Source of the DNA: Acinetobacter cumulans
GTDB lineage: Bacteria > Pseudomonadota > Gammaproteobacteria > Pseudomonadales > Moraxellaceae
Assembly: GCF_003024525.3 (NCBI RefSeq)
Contig: NZ_CP035934.2
Location: 1,612,001-1,676,000 of the forward strand
Direction of reading: 5' to 3'
Length of the DNA: 64,000 bases
The position numbers were made by a program, and so were the translations under genes. Each line of letters opens with the position of its first letter. The stretch's first letter is position 1. The notes under the pieces were generated by a model. The model saw nothing but the letters and a program-made list of their open reading frames with translations. It was not told where the DNA came from and made no database searches. This document shows positions 26,839 to 35,879 of this stretch, piece by piece.

Positions 26839-28026
26839 ATGTACTCAGCTGAGTTGCTTGAAGAAGCACGTCGCTTAATGTTCCACATGTTAACCAAAGT
26901 TGTTGAGTACGGCGGTTCTGACTTATTCATTACGGCAGATTTTCCACCGAGTATTAAGCACCAAGGTCTAATGAAGCCTTTTGGTCAACAAGCATTAACA
27001 CCAGATAAAACCAAATTATTTGCATATAGCTTAATGAATGAAAAGCAACGTAAAGAGTTTGATGCGGAACTAGAATGTAACTTTGCGATTAGTGTGCCAG
27101 AAATTTCACGTTTTCGTGTGAATGTATTTCAGCAACAATTAAATGTAGGTATGGTCATTCGTACCATTACCAATGAAATTCCAACATTTACCCAGTTAAA
27201 ATTGCCCGAATCACTTAAGCATGTGATTATGGAAAAACGTGGTTTGGTATTGGTTGTTGGTGGTACAGGCTCTGGTAAGTCAACTTCCTTGGCTGCCATG
27301 ATTGACCATCGCAATGAAAATTCAGCTGGTCATATTATTACGGTTGAAGACCCAGTCGAATATGTACATAAGCATAAAAAATCGATGATTACTCACCGTG
27401 AAGTTGGCGTGGATTGTCATTCTTGGCACAACGCGTTAAAAAATACCTTGCGCCAAGCTCCTGATGTTATTTTAATCGGTGAGATCCGTGATACTGAAAC
27501 CATGGAACATGCGATTGCTTTTGCTGAAACAGGGCACTTATGTTTGGGGACTTTACATGCTAATAATGCCAACCAAACCTTGGACCGAATTATTAACTTC
27601 TTCCCAGAAGAGCGTAGAAATCAGTTGCTTATGGACTTGTCGTCTAATATGAAGGCGATTATTTCGCAACGTTTAATTCGTACAGAAGATGGTAAAGGGC
27701 GCCGTGCTGCTGTTGAAATTATGTTGAATACACCGTTAATTTCAGACTTGATTTTAAAAGGTGAATTCCATGAATTAAAAGGAATTATGGCAAGATCACG
27801 TGAGCTTGGTATGCAGACTTTTGATCAGGCATTATTTGATTTATATAATGAAGGCGCAATTTCGTATGATGAAGCGCTTCGTAATGCCGATTCAACCAAT
27901 GAGTTACGTTTACAAATTAAATTGAAAAGTAGCCGTGCAAACCCTGCACTCGAGTCAACCTCTAGTTTTAGTATGATGAGTGAAAGCAAGGAAGAAGAGC
28001 CCGCTGAAGGTGAGAAGGCATCCTAA
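26839..28026 (+). CDS. pilU: Type IV pilus retraction ATPase, PilU-type
   Basis: 395 residues from ATG 26839 (GGGGAAAA upstream; an earlier in-frame ATG at 26803 lacks support). GSDLFITADFPPSIKHQG at the N-terminus, Walker A GGTGSGKST (~141), Asp box and Walker B RQAPDVILIGEIRDTETMEHA, and the His box TGHLCLGTLHANNA. The FITADFPPS and ECNFAIS motifs fit PilU more than PilT. PilU works with PilT to power pilus retraction in twitching motility and DNA uptake. No pilT is next to it here. The C-terminal ~35 residues are Ser/Glu-rich and disordered. Confidence 0.87.
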   Translation: MYSAELLEEARRLMFHMLTKVVEYGGSDLFITADFPPSIKHQGLMKPFGQQALTPDKTKLFAYSLMNEKQRKEFDAELECNFAISVPEISRFRVNVFQQQLNVGMVIRTITNEIPTFTQLKLPESLKHVIMEKRGLVLVVGGTGSGKSTSLAAMIDHRNENSAGHIITVEDPVEYVHKHKKSMITHREVGVDCHSWHNALKNTLRQAPDVILIGEIRDTETMEHAIAFAETGHLCLGTLHANNANQTLDRIINFFPEERRNQLLMDLSSNMKAIISQRLIRTEDGKGRRAAVEIMLNTPLISDLILKGEFHELKGIMARSRELGMQTFDQALFDLYNEGAISYDEALRNADSTNELRLQIKLKSSRANPALESTSSFSMMSESKEEEPAEGEKAS

Positions 28027-28060
28027 GCAAATTTGCTCGTATTTAAACGTATCGCTATTG

Positions 28061-28100
28061 AATAAAGGTATGATAAAAATCATGCCTTTATTATTTTTAA
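28061..28100 (+). terminator. Rho-independent terminator of pilU
   Basis: AATAAAGGTATGAT pairs with ATCATGCCTTTATT (one T-G pair) around AAAA, followed by ATTTTT. The 100 bases after it show nothing recognisable. Confidence 0.7.
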
Positions 28101-28207
28101 TTCGGGTTATTCGTACAATTCATATTGAGAAAAACCTGAATTCTATTGGTTTTAAACATAACAAAACGAGATAGGTTAGGCTGAGTCGAACCAATTATTA
28201 TCACTGA

Positions 28208-28241
28208 AAAATAAAATCAGCCATCTGGCTGATTTTATTTG
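28208..28241. terminator. Bidirectional terminator of gcvH
   Basis: AATAAAATCAGCCA and TGGCTGATTTTATT form a 14-bp stem with a 2-base centre (28210-28239). On the minus strand it follows gcvH by about 25 bases. Confidence 0.75.
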
Positions 28242-28263
28242 GTTTCAAACTTAGAATACTAAA

Positions 28264-28638
28264 TTAAAGGCCAGCTTCGTAATCTGCACTGCTGAGTAAG
28301 CCTTCAACATCTGCAATATTGTCTGGTTTAATTTTATAAATCCAGCCTTTGTCATAAGGCGAATCATTTACAAAATCAGGGTCATCTTCTAAATCTGAAT
28401 TAACTTCTACAACAGTACCCGTAATAGGTGCATGAATATCAGATGCAGTTTTTACTGATTCAACTACACCTGCTTGTTCGCCAGCAGTAATTTTTTGACC
28501 TACTTCAGGTGCTTCAACATAAACTAAATCACCTAACGCGTCTTGAGCGTGGTCTGAAATACCCGTTACAACAAGATCACCTTCAATACGCACCCATTCA
28601 TGTGTACGTGCATATTTTAGTTCTGAAGGATGATTCAT
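28264..28638 (-). CDS. gcvH: Glycine cleavage system H protein
   Basis: 124 residues with the lipoyl-domain motif [18 protein letters not shown]; Lys63 is the lipoylated residue. The N-terminus [31 protein letters not shown] is family-typical. It shuttles the aminomethyl group between the P, T and L proteins of glycine cleavage. gcvT and gcvP are not adjacent, so the gene stands alone; H proteins can also serve in lipoate transfer. AAGGAG precedes the ATG by 6 bases. Confidence 0.95.
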   Translation of the reverse strand: MNHPSELKYARTHEWVRIEGDLVVTGISDHAQDALGDLVYVEAPEVGQKITAGEQAGVVESVKTASDIHAPITGTVVEVNSDLEDDPDFVNDSPYDKGWIYKIKPDNIADVEGLLSSADYEAGL

Positions 28639-28722
28639 GGATAACTCCTTAAAGCTGTGAAAGTCATTTTTGCATGTTTATACATGCTTTTAGTTAAAAA
28701 AAAAAGCAATAATCAGTCAGAA

Positions 28723-29751
28723 TTATAAATAAGGGTCTTTACGCCAGTTACTTGGGCTACGACCGCTCCAACGTTTAAAAGCACGACTAAAATTTGCAAC
28801 GTCGCTATAGCCAAGTTCATCGGCAATTTGCTCTAAGGTAAAGTCAGTGCGGGATAATAAGGAGGTGGCATGACGGTATCTAACTTCATCGACCAAGGTA
28901 GAAAAAGAAGTGCCTTCTGCTGCCAATTGACGTTTCAGCGTTCGATCTGACATAAATAAGCGTTCAGCGACGGCTTCAATGCTTAAATAATGTTGCTCTG
29001 AGTTCGTTAGAATATCCCGTACACGCATTGCAATTCGATGGCGTTCACCTAAAGCAGAAAGTTCAGCTTCACATTGATTAATTGCAATTTGGCTGGCGAT
29101 CGGATCGGCATTGACCAGTTTATTGCTTAAATAGTTTTTGTTAAAACTCAAGAGTAGGTGAGGCTGATCAAAACGGAAAGTATGATTTGGATACTTGGCC
29201 ATAAATCGCTCAAAGCCTTCTGGCTGTGGAAAATCGAAATCAATTTCCCCTGAAGCATCATCTACGCCGGTAATTGCCTTACCCATACTGACGAGACCGA
29301 ACATTAAGGCGATCGAAATTTCTGAACGAATTGGCTCAAGTTCAATATCAGTTTGTAATTGTATGGTTGCCTTGTTGCCAAAAGTCGAAAAAAATAATTG
29401 TAAAAAAGGTAAACGCAGTTGTATGAATCGATTGGCTAAGATTAATGCATCGGTAATATTCTCAGCAGTCATAATGGCATAACCAATAAAACCATGAATA
29501 GAAATCCGCATTTGGTTGCCAAGGTGATACCCTAAAGTTGGTTCACCCGTTAATCTTAAAGCATGTTGAATCAATTGATTCGCGACAGGTGTGGGGATGC
29601 GATAATCAGGATCTGCAAGTTGTTCGCTATTGAGATCAAATGGCGAAAATAGAGTTTGATCATTGTAACCCCAACGAGAGACTACATCTAAAAGAAGTAA
29701 GCCATAAACACCTGGTATACCTTGATCTTGACGTGTGGCGTTTGTTTTCAT
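28723..29751 (-). CDS. AraC family regulator with N-terminal arabinose-binding-like domain (OruR-type)
   Basis: 342 residues. The N-terminal ~220 residues match the PF12625 type found in OruR/ArgR-like regulators (NQLIQHALRLTGEPTLGYHLGNQMRISIHGFIGYAIM). The C-terminal pair of helix-turn-helices includes SIEAVAERLFMSDRTLKRQLAAEG and TLEQIADELGYSDVANFSRAFKRWSG. Its target is unknown. It is followed by gcvH on the same strand at 85 bases; upstream lies a MaoC gene on the same strand with a 149-base gap. Confidence 0.87.
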   Translation of the reverse strand: MKTNATRQDQGIPGVYGLLLLDVVSRWGYNDQTLFSPFDLNSEQLADPDYRIPTPVANQLIQHALRLTGEPTLGYHLGNQMRISIHGFIGYAIMTAENITDALILANRFIQLRLPFLQLFFSTFGNKATIQLQTDIELEPIRSEISIALMFGLVSMGKAITGVDDASGEIDFDFPQPEGFERFMAKYPNHTFRFDQPHLLLSFNKNYLSNKLVNADPIASQIAINQCEAELSALGERHRIAMRVRDILTNSEQHYLSIEAVAERLFMSDRTLKRQLAAEGTSFSTLVDEVRYRHATSLLSRTDFTLEQIADELGYSDVANFSRAFKRWSGRSPSNWRKDPYL

Positions 29752-29900
29752 GCGCGATCCATTGCAATCATTTTATATTTTTATATTCGGACTTATATTG
29801 GCATGAAATCCAAGATAAGCCCATTAAAATTGTTGGACAATATGCATCCAGACTGTTGAGCTCAAGTAAAGCTTCGAAACTAAAAATAGCAGTACTGAAT

Positions 29901-30344
29901 TTAAGATGTTTCTTTTTTAAATACCACAATTTTTGTGGTGGAAATATAAACTACATCCTGCGTTTGATTCAGTGCTTGTGTAATGTAAGTCACAATGGCA
30001 CGATCAGGCTTACTACGCGATGGCGTGATCGCAACAATTTCAACTTCCACATGTATTTTATCACCTGGTCGGGTCGGCCGTGGCCAGCGCACACTGGTTT
30101 CAGAGCCAATCAGGCCATTGGCGATCGGAAAGCACTCTGTCCATAAGCGCATAGTGACGGCTGCTGTATGCCAACCACTGGCTGCAATACCTTGGAAAAT
30201 TGGGTGTTCGGCTGCCAGTGCTTCGTCGGTATGAAAGGGTTGTGGATCATAGGCCTGTGCAAATTGTTTAATTTCCGCAAGGGTCATTTCATAGTCACGA
30301 CTGATAAAGCGATCGCCAATTTTAATATCTTCCAAATATAGCAT
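29901..30344 (-). CDS. MaoC family hot-dog dehydratase
   Basis: 147 residues. The hydratase motif FAQAYDPQPFHTDEALAAEHPIFQGIAASGWHTA carries the catalytic Asp and His of MaoC/R-specific enoyl-CoA hydratases, and the fold ends with VRWPRPTRPGDKIHVEVEI. It probably hydrates an enoyl-CoA. It sits between an ABC exporter and an AraC regulator on the same strand; the 42-base gap to the exporter suggests cotranscription. Natural substrate unknown. Confidence 0.85.
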   Translation of the reverse strand: MLYLEDIKIGDRFISRDYEMTLAEIKQFAQAYDPQPFHTDEALAAEHPIFQGIAASGWHTAAVTMRLWTECFPIANGLIGSETSVRWPRPTRPGDKIHVEVEIVAITPSRSKPDRAIVTYITQALNQTQDVVYISTTKIVVFKKETS

Positions 30345-30386
30345 GCGGTTAAATTTCCTTATGTTCCGATACAGAATAGTTAAAAA

Positions 30387-32216
30387 TTAAGACTGCTCGA
30401 GTAAAAAACCACCTGTTTGACGTTGCCATAAATGTGCATAAATTCCATTTAAAGCAACTAATTCATCATGTGTGCCTTGTTCTGCAATGCGACCCTGATC
30501 AAGTACGATCAAGCGGTCCATTTGTGCAATCGTAGATAAACGATGTGCAATCGCAATCACAGTTTTACCTTGCATCAATTCATCTAAACTGGACTGAATG
30601 GCTGCTTCAACTTCAGAGTCTAAAGCACTGGTGGCTTCATCTAAAATTAAAATAGGTGCATCCTTTAAAAATACACGTGCAATTGCAATACGTTGACGTT
30701 GTCCACCCGATAGTTTTACACCACGCTCACCGACAAAAGCGTCATAGCCTTTTTGGCCACGTAAGTCGACCAACTGAGGGATAAACTCTTCTGCTTTGGC
30801 TTTACGTACGGCATCAAACATTTCTTCATCTGAAGCATCTGGTCGACCATATTTAATATTTTCTTCAACGGTTCTATGCAATAACGAAGTATCTTGCGTG
30901 ACTAAAGCAATGTTTTTTCTTAAGCTGTCTTGTGTAACATCTTCTATATTTTGTCCATCAATCGAAATACGACCTTCGTTGATACGATAAAAGTGTAAAA
31001 GTAACTGAATAAGTGTGGATTTACCTGCACCTGAGCGCCCCACAATACCGATTTTTTCACCAGGTTGGATGGTTAAATTGAACTGATCAATTACTTTTTT
31101 ATCATTATAGGCAAAACTTAAATTTTCAAATTTAATTTCACCATGCGGTACTTGTAGCTCTTGGGCATTTTCTTTGTCTTGAATATTAATACGGCGCCCT
31201 AAAGTTTTCATACCATCTTGAATTGTTCCGACATTTTCAAACAGTGCAGAAGTTTGCCACATAATAAATTCAGCAATACTACTCAGCTTTAAAATCATTG
31301 CTGTTGCAGCTGCAATCACACCAAGTTCAGCTTGTCCATGTAGCCATAAATATACGGCTGTTCCAATCACACCGCCGTATAGCACAATATTTAAAATGCT
31401 AATACTAATAGAATAGCGTGCACCTAAACGCATTTGTTTAAACACCGTCACCATAAACTCTTGCATTGAGCTTTTGGCATATTGGCTTTCACGGCCAGCA
31501 TGTGCAAACAGCTTCACCGTTTGAATGTTGGTGTAGGCGTCTGTAACTCGGCCTGTCATTACGGCACGTGCATCGGCTTGTTGATTGGAAATTTTACTGA
31601 GCCTTGGAATAAAGTATGCTGCAGATGCAATAAACAGAACAAGCCACAACATCAGTGGGATGAGTAGCATTGGCGAAATGGCAGCAAATACCAAGCTGAC
31701 GGTGACGAAATAAATTAAAACATAGGCCAACATGTCGCCTAAAATAATCCAAAATTCGCGTACTGCTAATGCAGTTTGCATGACTTTGGCAGATAAACGA
31801 CCGGCAAAATCATTGTGAAAAAAATCGAGACTTTGTTGTAGTAAAAGGTTATGAAAACGCCAGCGTAATCGCATCGGAAAGCTGCTATAGAGCATTTGAT
31901 GTTTAACTATGGTTTGTAAGCTGGAGAAGAAAACATTGGCCAGTAAAATACTGGTTAAAATAATCAAATTTTGCTGATGATTCGCCATGAATGTTTCAGG
32001 CTGGCTTTGGCTCAACCAGTTCACCAAGTCACCAATTTTGGCATAGAGTAGTGCTTCAAAGCTGGCAGCACCAGCTGTACATAAGACCAAAAGTAGTAAA
32101 TAGCGCTTTACGCCATCTGCTGCTTTCCAAACAAAGGCAAAGAAAGTGGTAGGCAAAGGTTCATTTAAGCCTTTTGTTGGGTAGGGATCTACCAATTTTT
32201 CAAACCACTTTAACAT
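30387..32216 (-). CDS. ABC transporter, fused permease and ATPase
   Basis: 609 residues. Residues ~25-330 hold six membrane helices of an ABC exporter. The nucleotide-binding domain has Walker A GIVGRSGAGKSTLIQ, Q-loop LVTQDTSLLHRTVEENI, signature VKLSGGQRQRIAIAR, Walker B PILILDEATSALDSE and the switch His in AIAHRLSTI. It works as a homodimer or heterodimer exporting lipids, drugs or peptides; the substrate is not deducible. It starts 288 bases from the divergent ParA-like gene; that gap shows no gene or clear motif. Confidence 0.9.
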   Translation of the reverse strand: MLKWFEKLVDPYPTKGLNEPLPTTFFAFVWKAADGVKRYLLLLVLCTAGAASFEALLYAKIGDLVNWLSQSQPETFMANHQQNLIILTSILLANVFFSSLQTIVKHQMLYSSFPMRLRWRFHNLLLQQSLDFFHNDFAGRLSAKVMQTALAVREFWIILGDMLAYVLIYFVTVSLVFAAISPMLLIPLMLWLVLFIASAAYFIPRLSKISNQQADARAVMTGRVTDAYTNIQTVKLFAHAGRESQYAKSSMQEFMVTVFKQMRLGARYSISISILNIVLYGGVIGTAVYLWLHGQAELGVIAAATAMILKLSSIAEFIMWQTSALFENVGTIQDGMKTLGRRINIQDKENAQELQVPHGEIKFENLSFAYNDKKVIDQFNLTIQPGEKIGIVGRSGAGKSTLIQLLLHFYRINEGRISIDGQNIEDVTQDSLRKNIALVTQDTSLLHRTVEENIKYGRPDASDEEMFDAVRKAKAEEFIPQLVDLRGQKGYDAFVGERGVKLSGGQRQRIAIARVFLKDAPILILDEATSALDSEVEAAIQSSLDELMQGKTVIAIAHRLSTIAQMDRLIVLDQGRIAEQGTHDELVALNGIYAHLWQRQTGGFLLEQS

Positions 32217-32504
32217 ACGACAATCACCTTTCTTTGTAGCGTTACCGCTCTATATTAACTGAAATTCATACCTTTATAGCAATTGTACTTATAGCAGAGT
32301 TACGATCTAAAAGCTGTTTTGATTGGTGAGAGTAATTGACTAAATTTGAATATATTTTAGTGTAATGAATAAATAAAACGAGATGAATGACGAGTCAGTA
32401 GGGTTCACTTTTGAGAATCGGCACATGAAAATATATATAGAAAAATAATTGAGCAGGCGCTGTTTTTGCTCTGGCGTTAAAATAATTAAAGGGGGGGATA
32501 AACA

Positions 32505-33143
32505 GTGGCAAATATTTATGTGATTAGCAGTTTAAAAGCTGGCTCAGGTAAAACCACCATTGCAATGCATTTGTGTGAATATTTAAAGCAAAATCACAAA
32601 ACTATGCTTTTAGATGCAGATTTAAGCACTGACCATTTTGAATGGGCGCTAAAACATGATAAAAATCTCGCTTTTGAGCACCTCGATGTCTCAGAAAATG
32701 ATGCCATCACACTAGATAAGCGCATACAGCATTTGCAAAAGCAATACGATAAGATAGTGGTAGATATTGATGGACACGATAGTAAAGCACTACGCTCAGT
32801 ATTAAAGCATGCGCATAAAATGATTATTCCAACTGGTGTAACAGCGCAAGATTTAAAGCTCCTTGCTGAGATGGTGGAACTGGCGATAGCCATGAAGCAA
32901 TCCAATCCACAATTACGTGTATATGTGCTTTTGAACAAAATACCCATGCAAACTGAAGCGCAAGAAATCGAACAAGCCAACCAGTTATTACAAGACATGC
33001 CAGGCATGCGATTTTTAAATACGATTGTTTATGACGATTCAAGTTTTGTTCAGGCCATGCAGGCGAGTCAATGCATTTGGAAAACGCAACCACAACAAGG
33101 TGAGCTCATGGATCAAGTATTGGCAGACTTACTGGCTGATTAA
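32505..33143 (+). CDS. ParA/MinD-type P-loop ATPase
   Basis: 212 residues. Deviant Walker A LKAGSGKTTIAMHL (signature Lys near the N-terminus) and the DADLSTDHFEWAL strand identify the ParA family; Walker B is KIVVDIDGHDS. It is a short, stand-alone member without a ParB gene next to it, so it is more likely an orphan partitioning or positioning ATPase than a chromosome ParA. Preceded by GGGGGG about 10 bases before the start codon (GTG at 32505). Confidence 0.82.
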   Translation: MANIYVISSLKAGSGKTTIAMHLCEYLKQNHKTMLLDADLSTDHFEWALKHDKNLAFEHLDVSENDAITLDKRIQHLQKQYDKIVVDIDGHDSKALRSVLKHAHKMIIPTGVTAQDLKLLAEMVELAIAMKQSNPQLRVYVLLNKIPMQTEAQEIEQANQLLQDMPGMRFLNTIVYDDSSFVQAMQASQCIWKTQPQQGELMDQVLADLLAD

Positions 33144-33161
33144 TTTACTGCTTATATTATT

Positions 33162-33196
33162 AAAAAAGCCCCATGTGCAAAACAACGGGGCTTTAA
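33162..33196. terminator. Terminator between convergent genes
   Basis: AAAGCCCC (33165-33172) pairs with GGGGCTTT (33187-33194) around a 14-base loop. It can serve the ParA-like gene and the converging DUF2058 gene. Confidence 0.7.
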
Positions 33197-33214
33197 TACT
33201 GCTTATAGCAAGAA

Positions 33215-33751
33215 TTACCACATCAAATCATCTGGAATGACGTACGCTGCGTAAGGATCTTCTTCCTCAGTGGTTTGTTCATTCTTCTCGGAATTATTGA
33301 CAATAATAAAGCCTTCCATTTTGCTGTTAATACGTTCAGCCAATGGCTTAGGTAAAAATGCATAGCTGTCGTTGTCTTTTGCAACAACAAGACTACCAGC
33401 AACCAAAGCATTATAAATTTGTTGATTGATGTAAACCTTTTTAATTTTGTTTTCATCAATAAATTGATACACAGAATCGCCATCGGTTTGGCGAATTTTA
33501 TGCTGATTAATCATTTGTACAATGGTAGCTTTTAGCTCTTTTTCTTGTAAAACAGCTTTTTTCTCTTGTTCAATAGCTTGGTCACGCGCTTGCTTTTGCT
33601 GCTGATCTTGCGCAATTTTTGCCTTTATTTCTGCTTCATTGCTGTCGCCAGTACGTTTTGCGTGAGCTGCTTGTTTTGACAGTTTTTTTGCCTTTTGATT
33701 GTCGACCAAGCCAGCTTTGAGCAGCTGTGCTTGTAATGCATTTTTAACCAT
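33215..33751 (-). CDS. DUF2058 family protein (YaiL-like)
   Basis: 178 residues. The N-terminus MVKNALQAQLLKAGLVDNQKAKKLSKQA is the DUF2058 hallmark. A long charged, Lys/Gln-rich helix follows (~30-95), then a compact C-terminal part (HKIRQTDGDSVYQFIDENKIKKVYI). Homologues such as YaiL are associated with nucleoprotein or polysome material; the function is not established. It is 15 bases from the downstream start of the DUF1275 gene on the same strand, which lies upstream of it. Confidence 0.85.
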   Translation of the reverse strand: MVKNALQAQLLKAGLVDNQKAKKLSKQAAHAKRTGDSNEAEIKAKIAQDQQQKQARDQAIEQEKKAVLQEKELKATIVQMINQHKIRQTDGDSVYQFIDENKIKKVYINQQIYNALVAGSLVVAKDNDSYAFLPKPLAERINSKMEGFIIVNNSEKNEQTTEEEDPYAAYVIPDDLMW

Positions 33752-33766
33752 GAAAAAAAGTCCAAA

Positions 33767-34441
33767 CTAATGTTGAATGTGCCGATAGCGCAAATAAATG
33801 ACCCAGTACACAGCGCTCATACAAAGACTTAAGGCTGCGGGTATTAAGAATGTATTCAATTTTAATAAAGGATAAAGTAAAGAAGCAACTATCCCGCCTA
33901 AAAAGAAACCCATTAAGATGAGTACATGCAGTAATATTCTGCGTTTTTCTACTGGAAGGCCACGTAGCTGATAACCTAGTGCTAAACCTAAGTCGGTTAA
34001 TACACCAGATAAATGCGTGGTGCGAATAATTGTGCCTTTATAGTGGCTAACCATGGCATTTTGTACGCCCATTGCCACACAAGCCCATAAAAGTGCATAT
34101 CTTGGGAAATAAGGTACCAATAGCCAACAGAGTAAAATAAAAAAAGCCACCAAGCTTAAGGGAATGCCATAAAGGCGCCCTAAGCGAAAGTGACTATTTC
34201 CCAGAATGAGCCCACTATAAAATGAGCCAATCACATAGCAAAGAATGACCAGAACCAAATACAACACATGTTCGGGTTGCCATGTGATGATGGCTTGAGC
34301 AAGCATACTGACGTTGCCGGTCATGTGAGATACAGACTGATGCAGAACAGTGACCAAGCCAATGACATTGATCATGCCTGCATTCATCGCAAGAAAGAAT
34401 GCGCCAAGTTGTATCCATGCTGGTAAAGTTTGAAATGGCAT
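33767..34441 (-). CDS. DUF1275 (YoaK) family membrane protein
   Basis: 224 residues with about six membrane helices. The segments NAGMINVIGLVTVLHQSVSHMTGNVSMLA and GVQNAMVSHYKGTIIRTTHLSGVLTDLGLALG are the two conserved motifs of this family (gNv...T... and ATHLTG-like). Transport function is suspected for the family but not known. Cotranscribed with the DUF2058 gene at 15 bases and possibly with sstT upstream (34-base gap). Confidence 0.83.
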   Translation of the reverse strand: MPFQTLPAWIQLGAFFLAMNAGMINVIGLVTVLHQSVSHMTGNVSMLAQAIITWQPEHVLYLVLVILCYVIGSFYSGLILGNSHFRLGRLYGIPLSLVAFFILLCWLLVPYFPRYALLWACVAMGVQNAMVSHYKGTIIRTTHLSGVLTDLGLALGYQLRGLPVEKRRILLHVLILMGFFLGGIVASLLYPLLKLNTFLIPAALSLCMSAVYWVIYLRYRHIQH

Positions 34442-34475
34442 AATAAACAGCGCATTTTATATACGAATGAGTATA

Positions 34476-35672
34476 TTACTTTAAACCACGGTCTACAGCT
34501 GCAGTAAATAATACGTCAGTCGAAGAGTTTAGGGCTGTTTCGGTAGAGTCTTGTAAAACACTAATCACCATACCAATTGCAACCACTTGCATAGCAACAT
34601 CTGATGAAATACCAAATAAGCCACAGGCAACAGGAATTAATAATAATGAACCGCCAGCAACACCTGATGCCCCACATGCCGAAATAGTTGCCAACACAGA
34701 TAAAATTAACATTGTTGTGAAATCAACGTTAATTCCTAAGGTATTTACTGCTGCGAGTGTAAGCACTGTAATTGTTACAGAAGCGCCGGCCATGTTAATT
34801 GCTGCACCGAGTGGAATAGCAACACTTGCAGTTGATTCAGGTACACCTAAACGTTTTGCTAAGTCCAAGTTCACAGGAATATTGGCAGCAGAGCTACGCG
34901 TAAAGAATGCAGTAATACCACTTTCACGTAAGCATTGGAACACCAATGGATATGGATTTGAGCGTGTTACAAATGCCACCATAATTGGGTTGATCACCAA
35001 AGCAACAAAGAACATTGTGCCAATCAATACCGCTAATAAATGTGCATAGCTTGCAAGGGTGCTTAAACCTGCATCTGCAAATGTCACCGCAACCAAACCA
35101 AAAATACCCACAGGAGCGAAGCTAATAACCAAGCGAATCACGCTGTTAACTGCATTGGCTGCATCTGTAAGGAAGGTTTTAGTGGTGTCAGCAGCATGAC
35201 GAAATGCAATGCCTAGTGCTACAGCCCATGCCAAGATACCAATAAAGTTAGCATCAGAAATAGCAGTTACTGGGTTTGCAACGAAACTCAATAACAAATT
35301 TTTCATGATTTCTGCAAGGCTTCCTGGTGGTGTCAAATCAGCTTGTGCTGGAACATTCAAGAATAAAGTGCTTGGCGAGAAAATGCTGACAATGACTGCA
35401 CTTAGAGCAGCCAAGAACATACCAATGGCATACATCAACATAATTGGCTTAATGTAAGCATTGCTACTACCAACTTTAAAGTTTGCAATGGAAGCCAATA
35501 CCAAGACAAATACAAGAACTGGCGCAACAGATTTTAATGCTTTGATGAATAAATCACCTAGCATACTTAGATAAGGAGCTGCATTTGGGAAAAAAACAGC
35601 AACCAATACGCCCAAAATAATGGCGATAATAATTCGGGTTACTAAACTCAAACGCGTAAAAGCAGTGAACAT
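34476..35672 (-). CDS. sstT: Serine/threonine:sodium symporter
   Basis: 398 residues of the DAACS (glutamate-transporter-like) family. The helical-hairpin motifs are visible: [27 protein letters not shown] (HP1, Ser-rich) and [24 protein letters not shown] with [22 protein letters not shown] (TM7-HP2). Length and motifs match SstT. It imports serine and threonine with sodium across the inner membrane. The start has AGGAG nearby and the gene has its own upstream region. Confidence 0.9.
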   Translation of the reverse strand: MFTAFTRLSLVTRIIIAIILGVLVAVFFPNAAPYLSMLGDLFIKALKSVAPVLVFVLVLASIANFKVGSSNAYIKPIMLMYAIGMFLAALSAVIVSIFSPSTLFLNVPAQADLTPPGSLAEIMKNLLLSFVANPVTAISDANFIGILAWAVALGIAFRHAADTTKTFLTDAANAVNSVIRLVISFAPVGIFGLVAVTFADAGLSTLASYAHLLAVLIGTMFFVALVINPIMVAFVTRSNPYPLVFQCLRESGITAFFTRSSAANIPVNLDLAKRLGVPESTASVAIPLGAAINMAGASVTITVLTLAAVNTLGINVDFTTMLILSVLATISACGASGVAGGSLLLIPVACGLFGISSDVAMQVVAIGMVISVLQDSTETALNSSTDVLFTAAVDRGLK

Positions 35673-35844
35673 AGGAGAGCCTTGTCAGAATTACAATGAC
35701 AAAATTGATGAAAATTAGGCGCCTATTTTATACTGAAAAAATTATTAGCTAGTAAGAAAAATGAATATAAAAATTAAGTTATTGTTTTTCAGTTGCATTT
35801 TTTACAAAAATACATTGGATTTTGAATAAAATACATGACTTATT

Positions 35845-35877
35845 GATAAAAAGCCTCATAAGCTGAGGCTTTTTATC
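35845..35877. terminator. Terminator of the SulP gene
   Basis: GATAAAAAGCCTCA (35845-35858) pairs with TGAGGCTTTTTATC (35864-35877). On the minus strand it begins 2 bases after the SulP stop, giving a strong terminator. Confidence 0.85.
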
Positions 35878-35879
35878 AC

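Noticed and set aside
29640..30146. 168-codon plus-strand frame across the AraC/MaoC gap and MaoC
   Set aside because: It overlaps the well-supported MaoC and AraC genes on the other strand and shows no recognisable domain.
32594..33007. 137-codon frame antisense to the ParA-like ATPase
   Set aside because: Cys/Ser-rich shadow with no domain; the ParA frame has clear Walker motifs.
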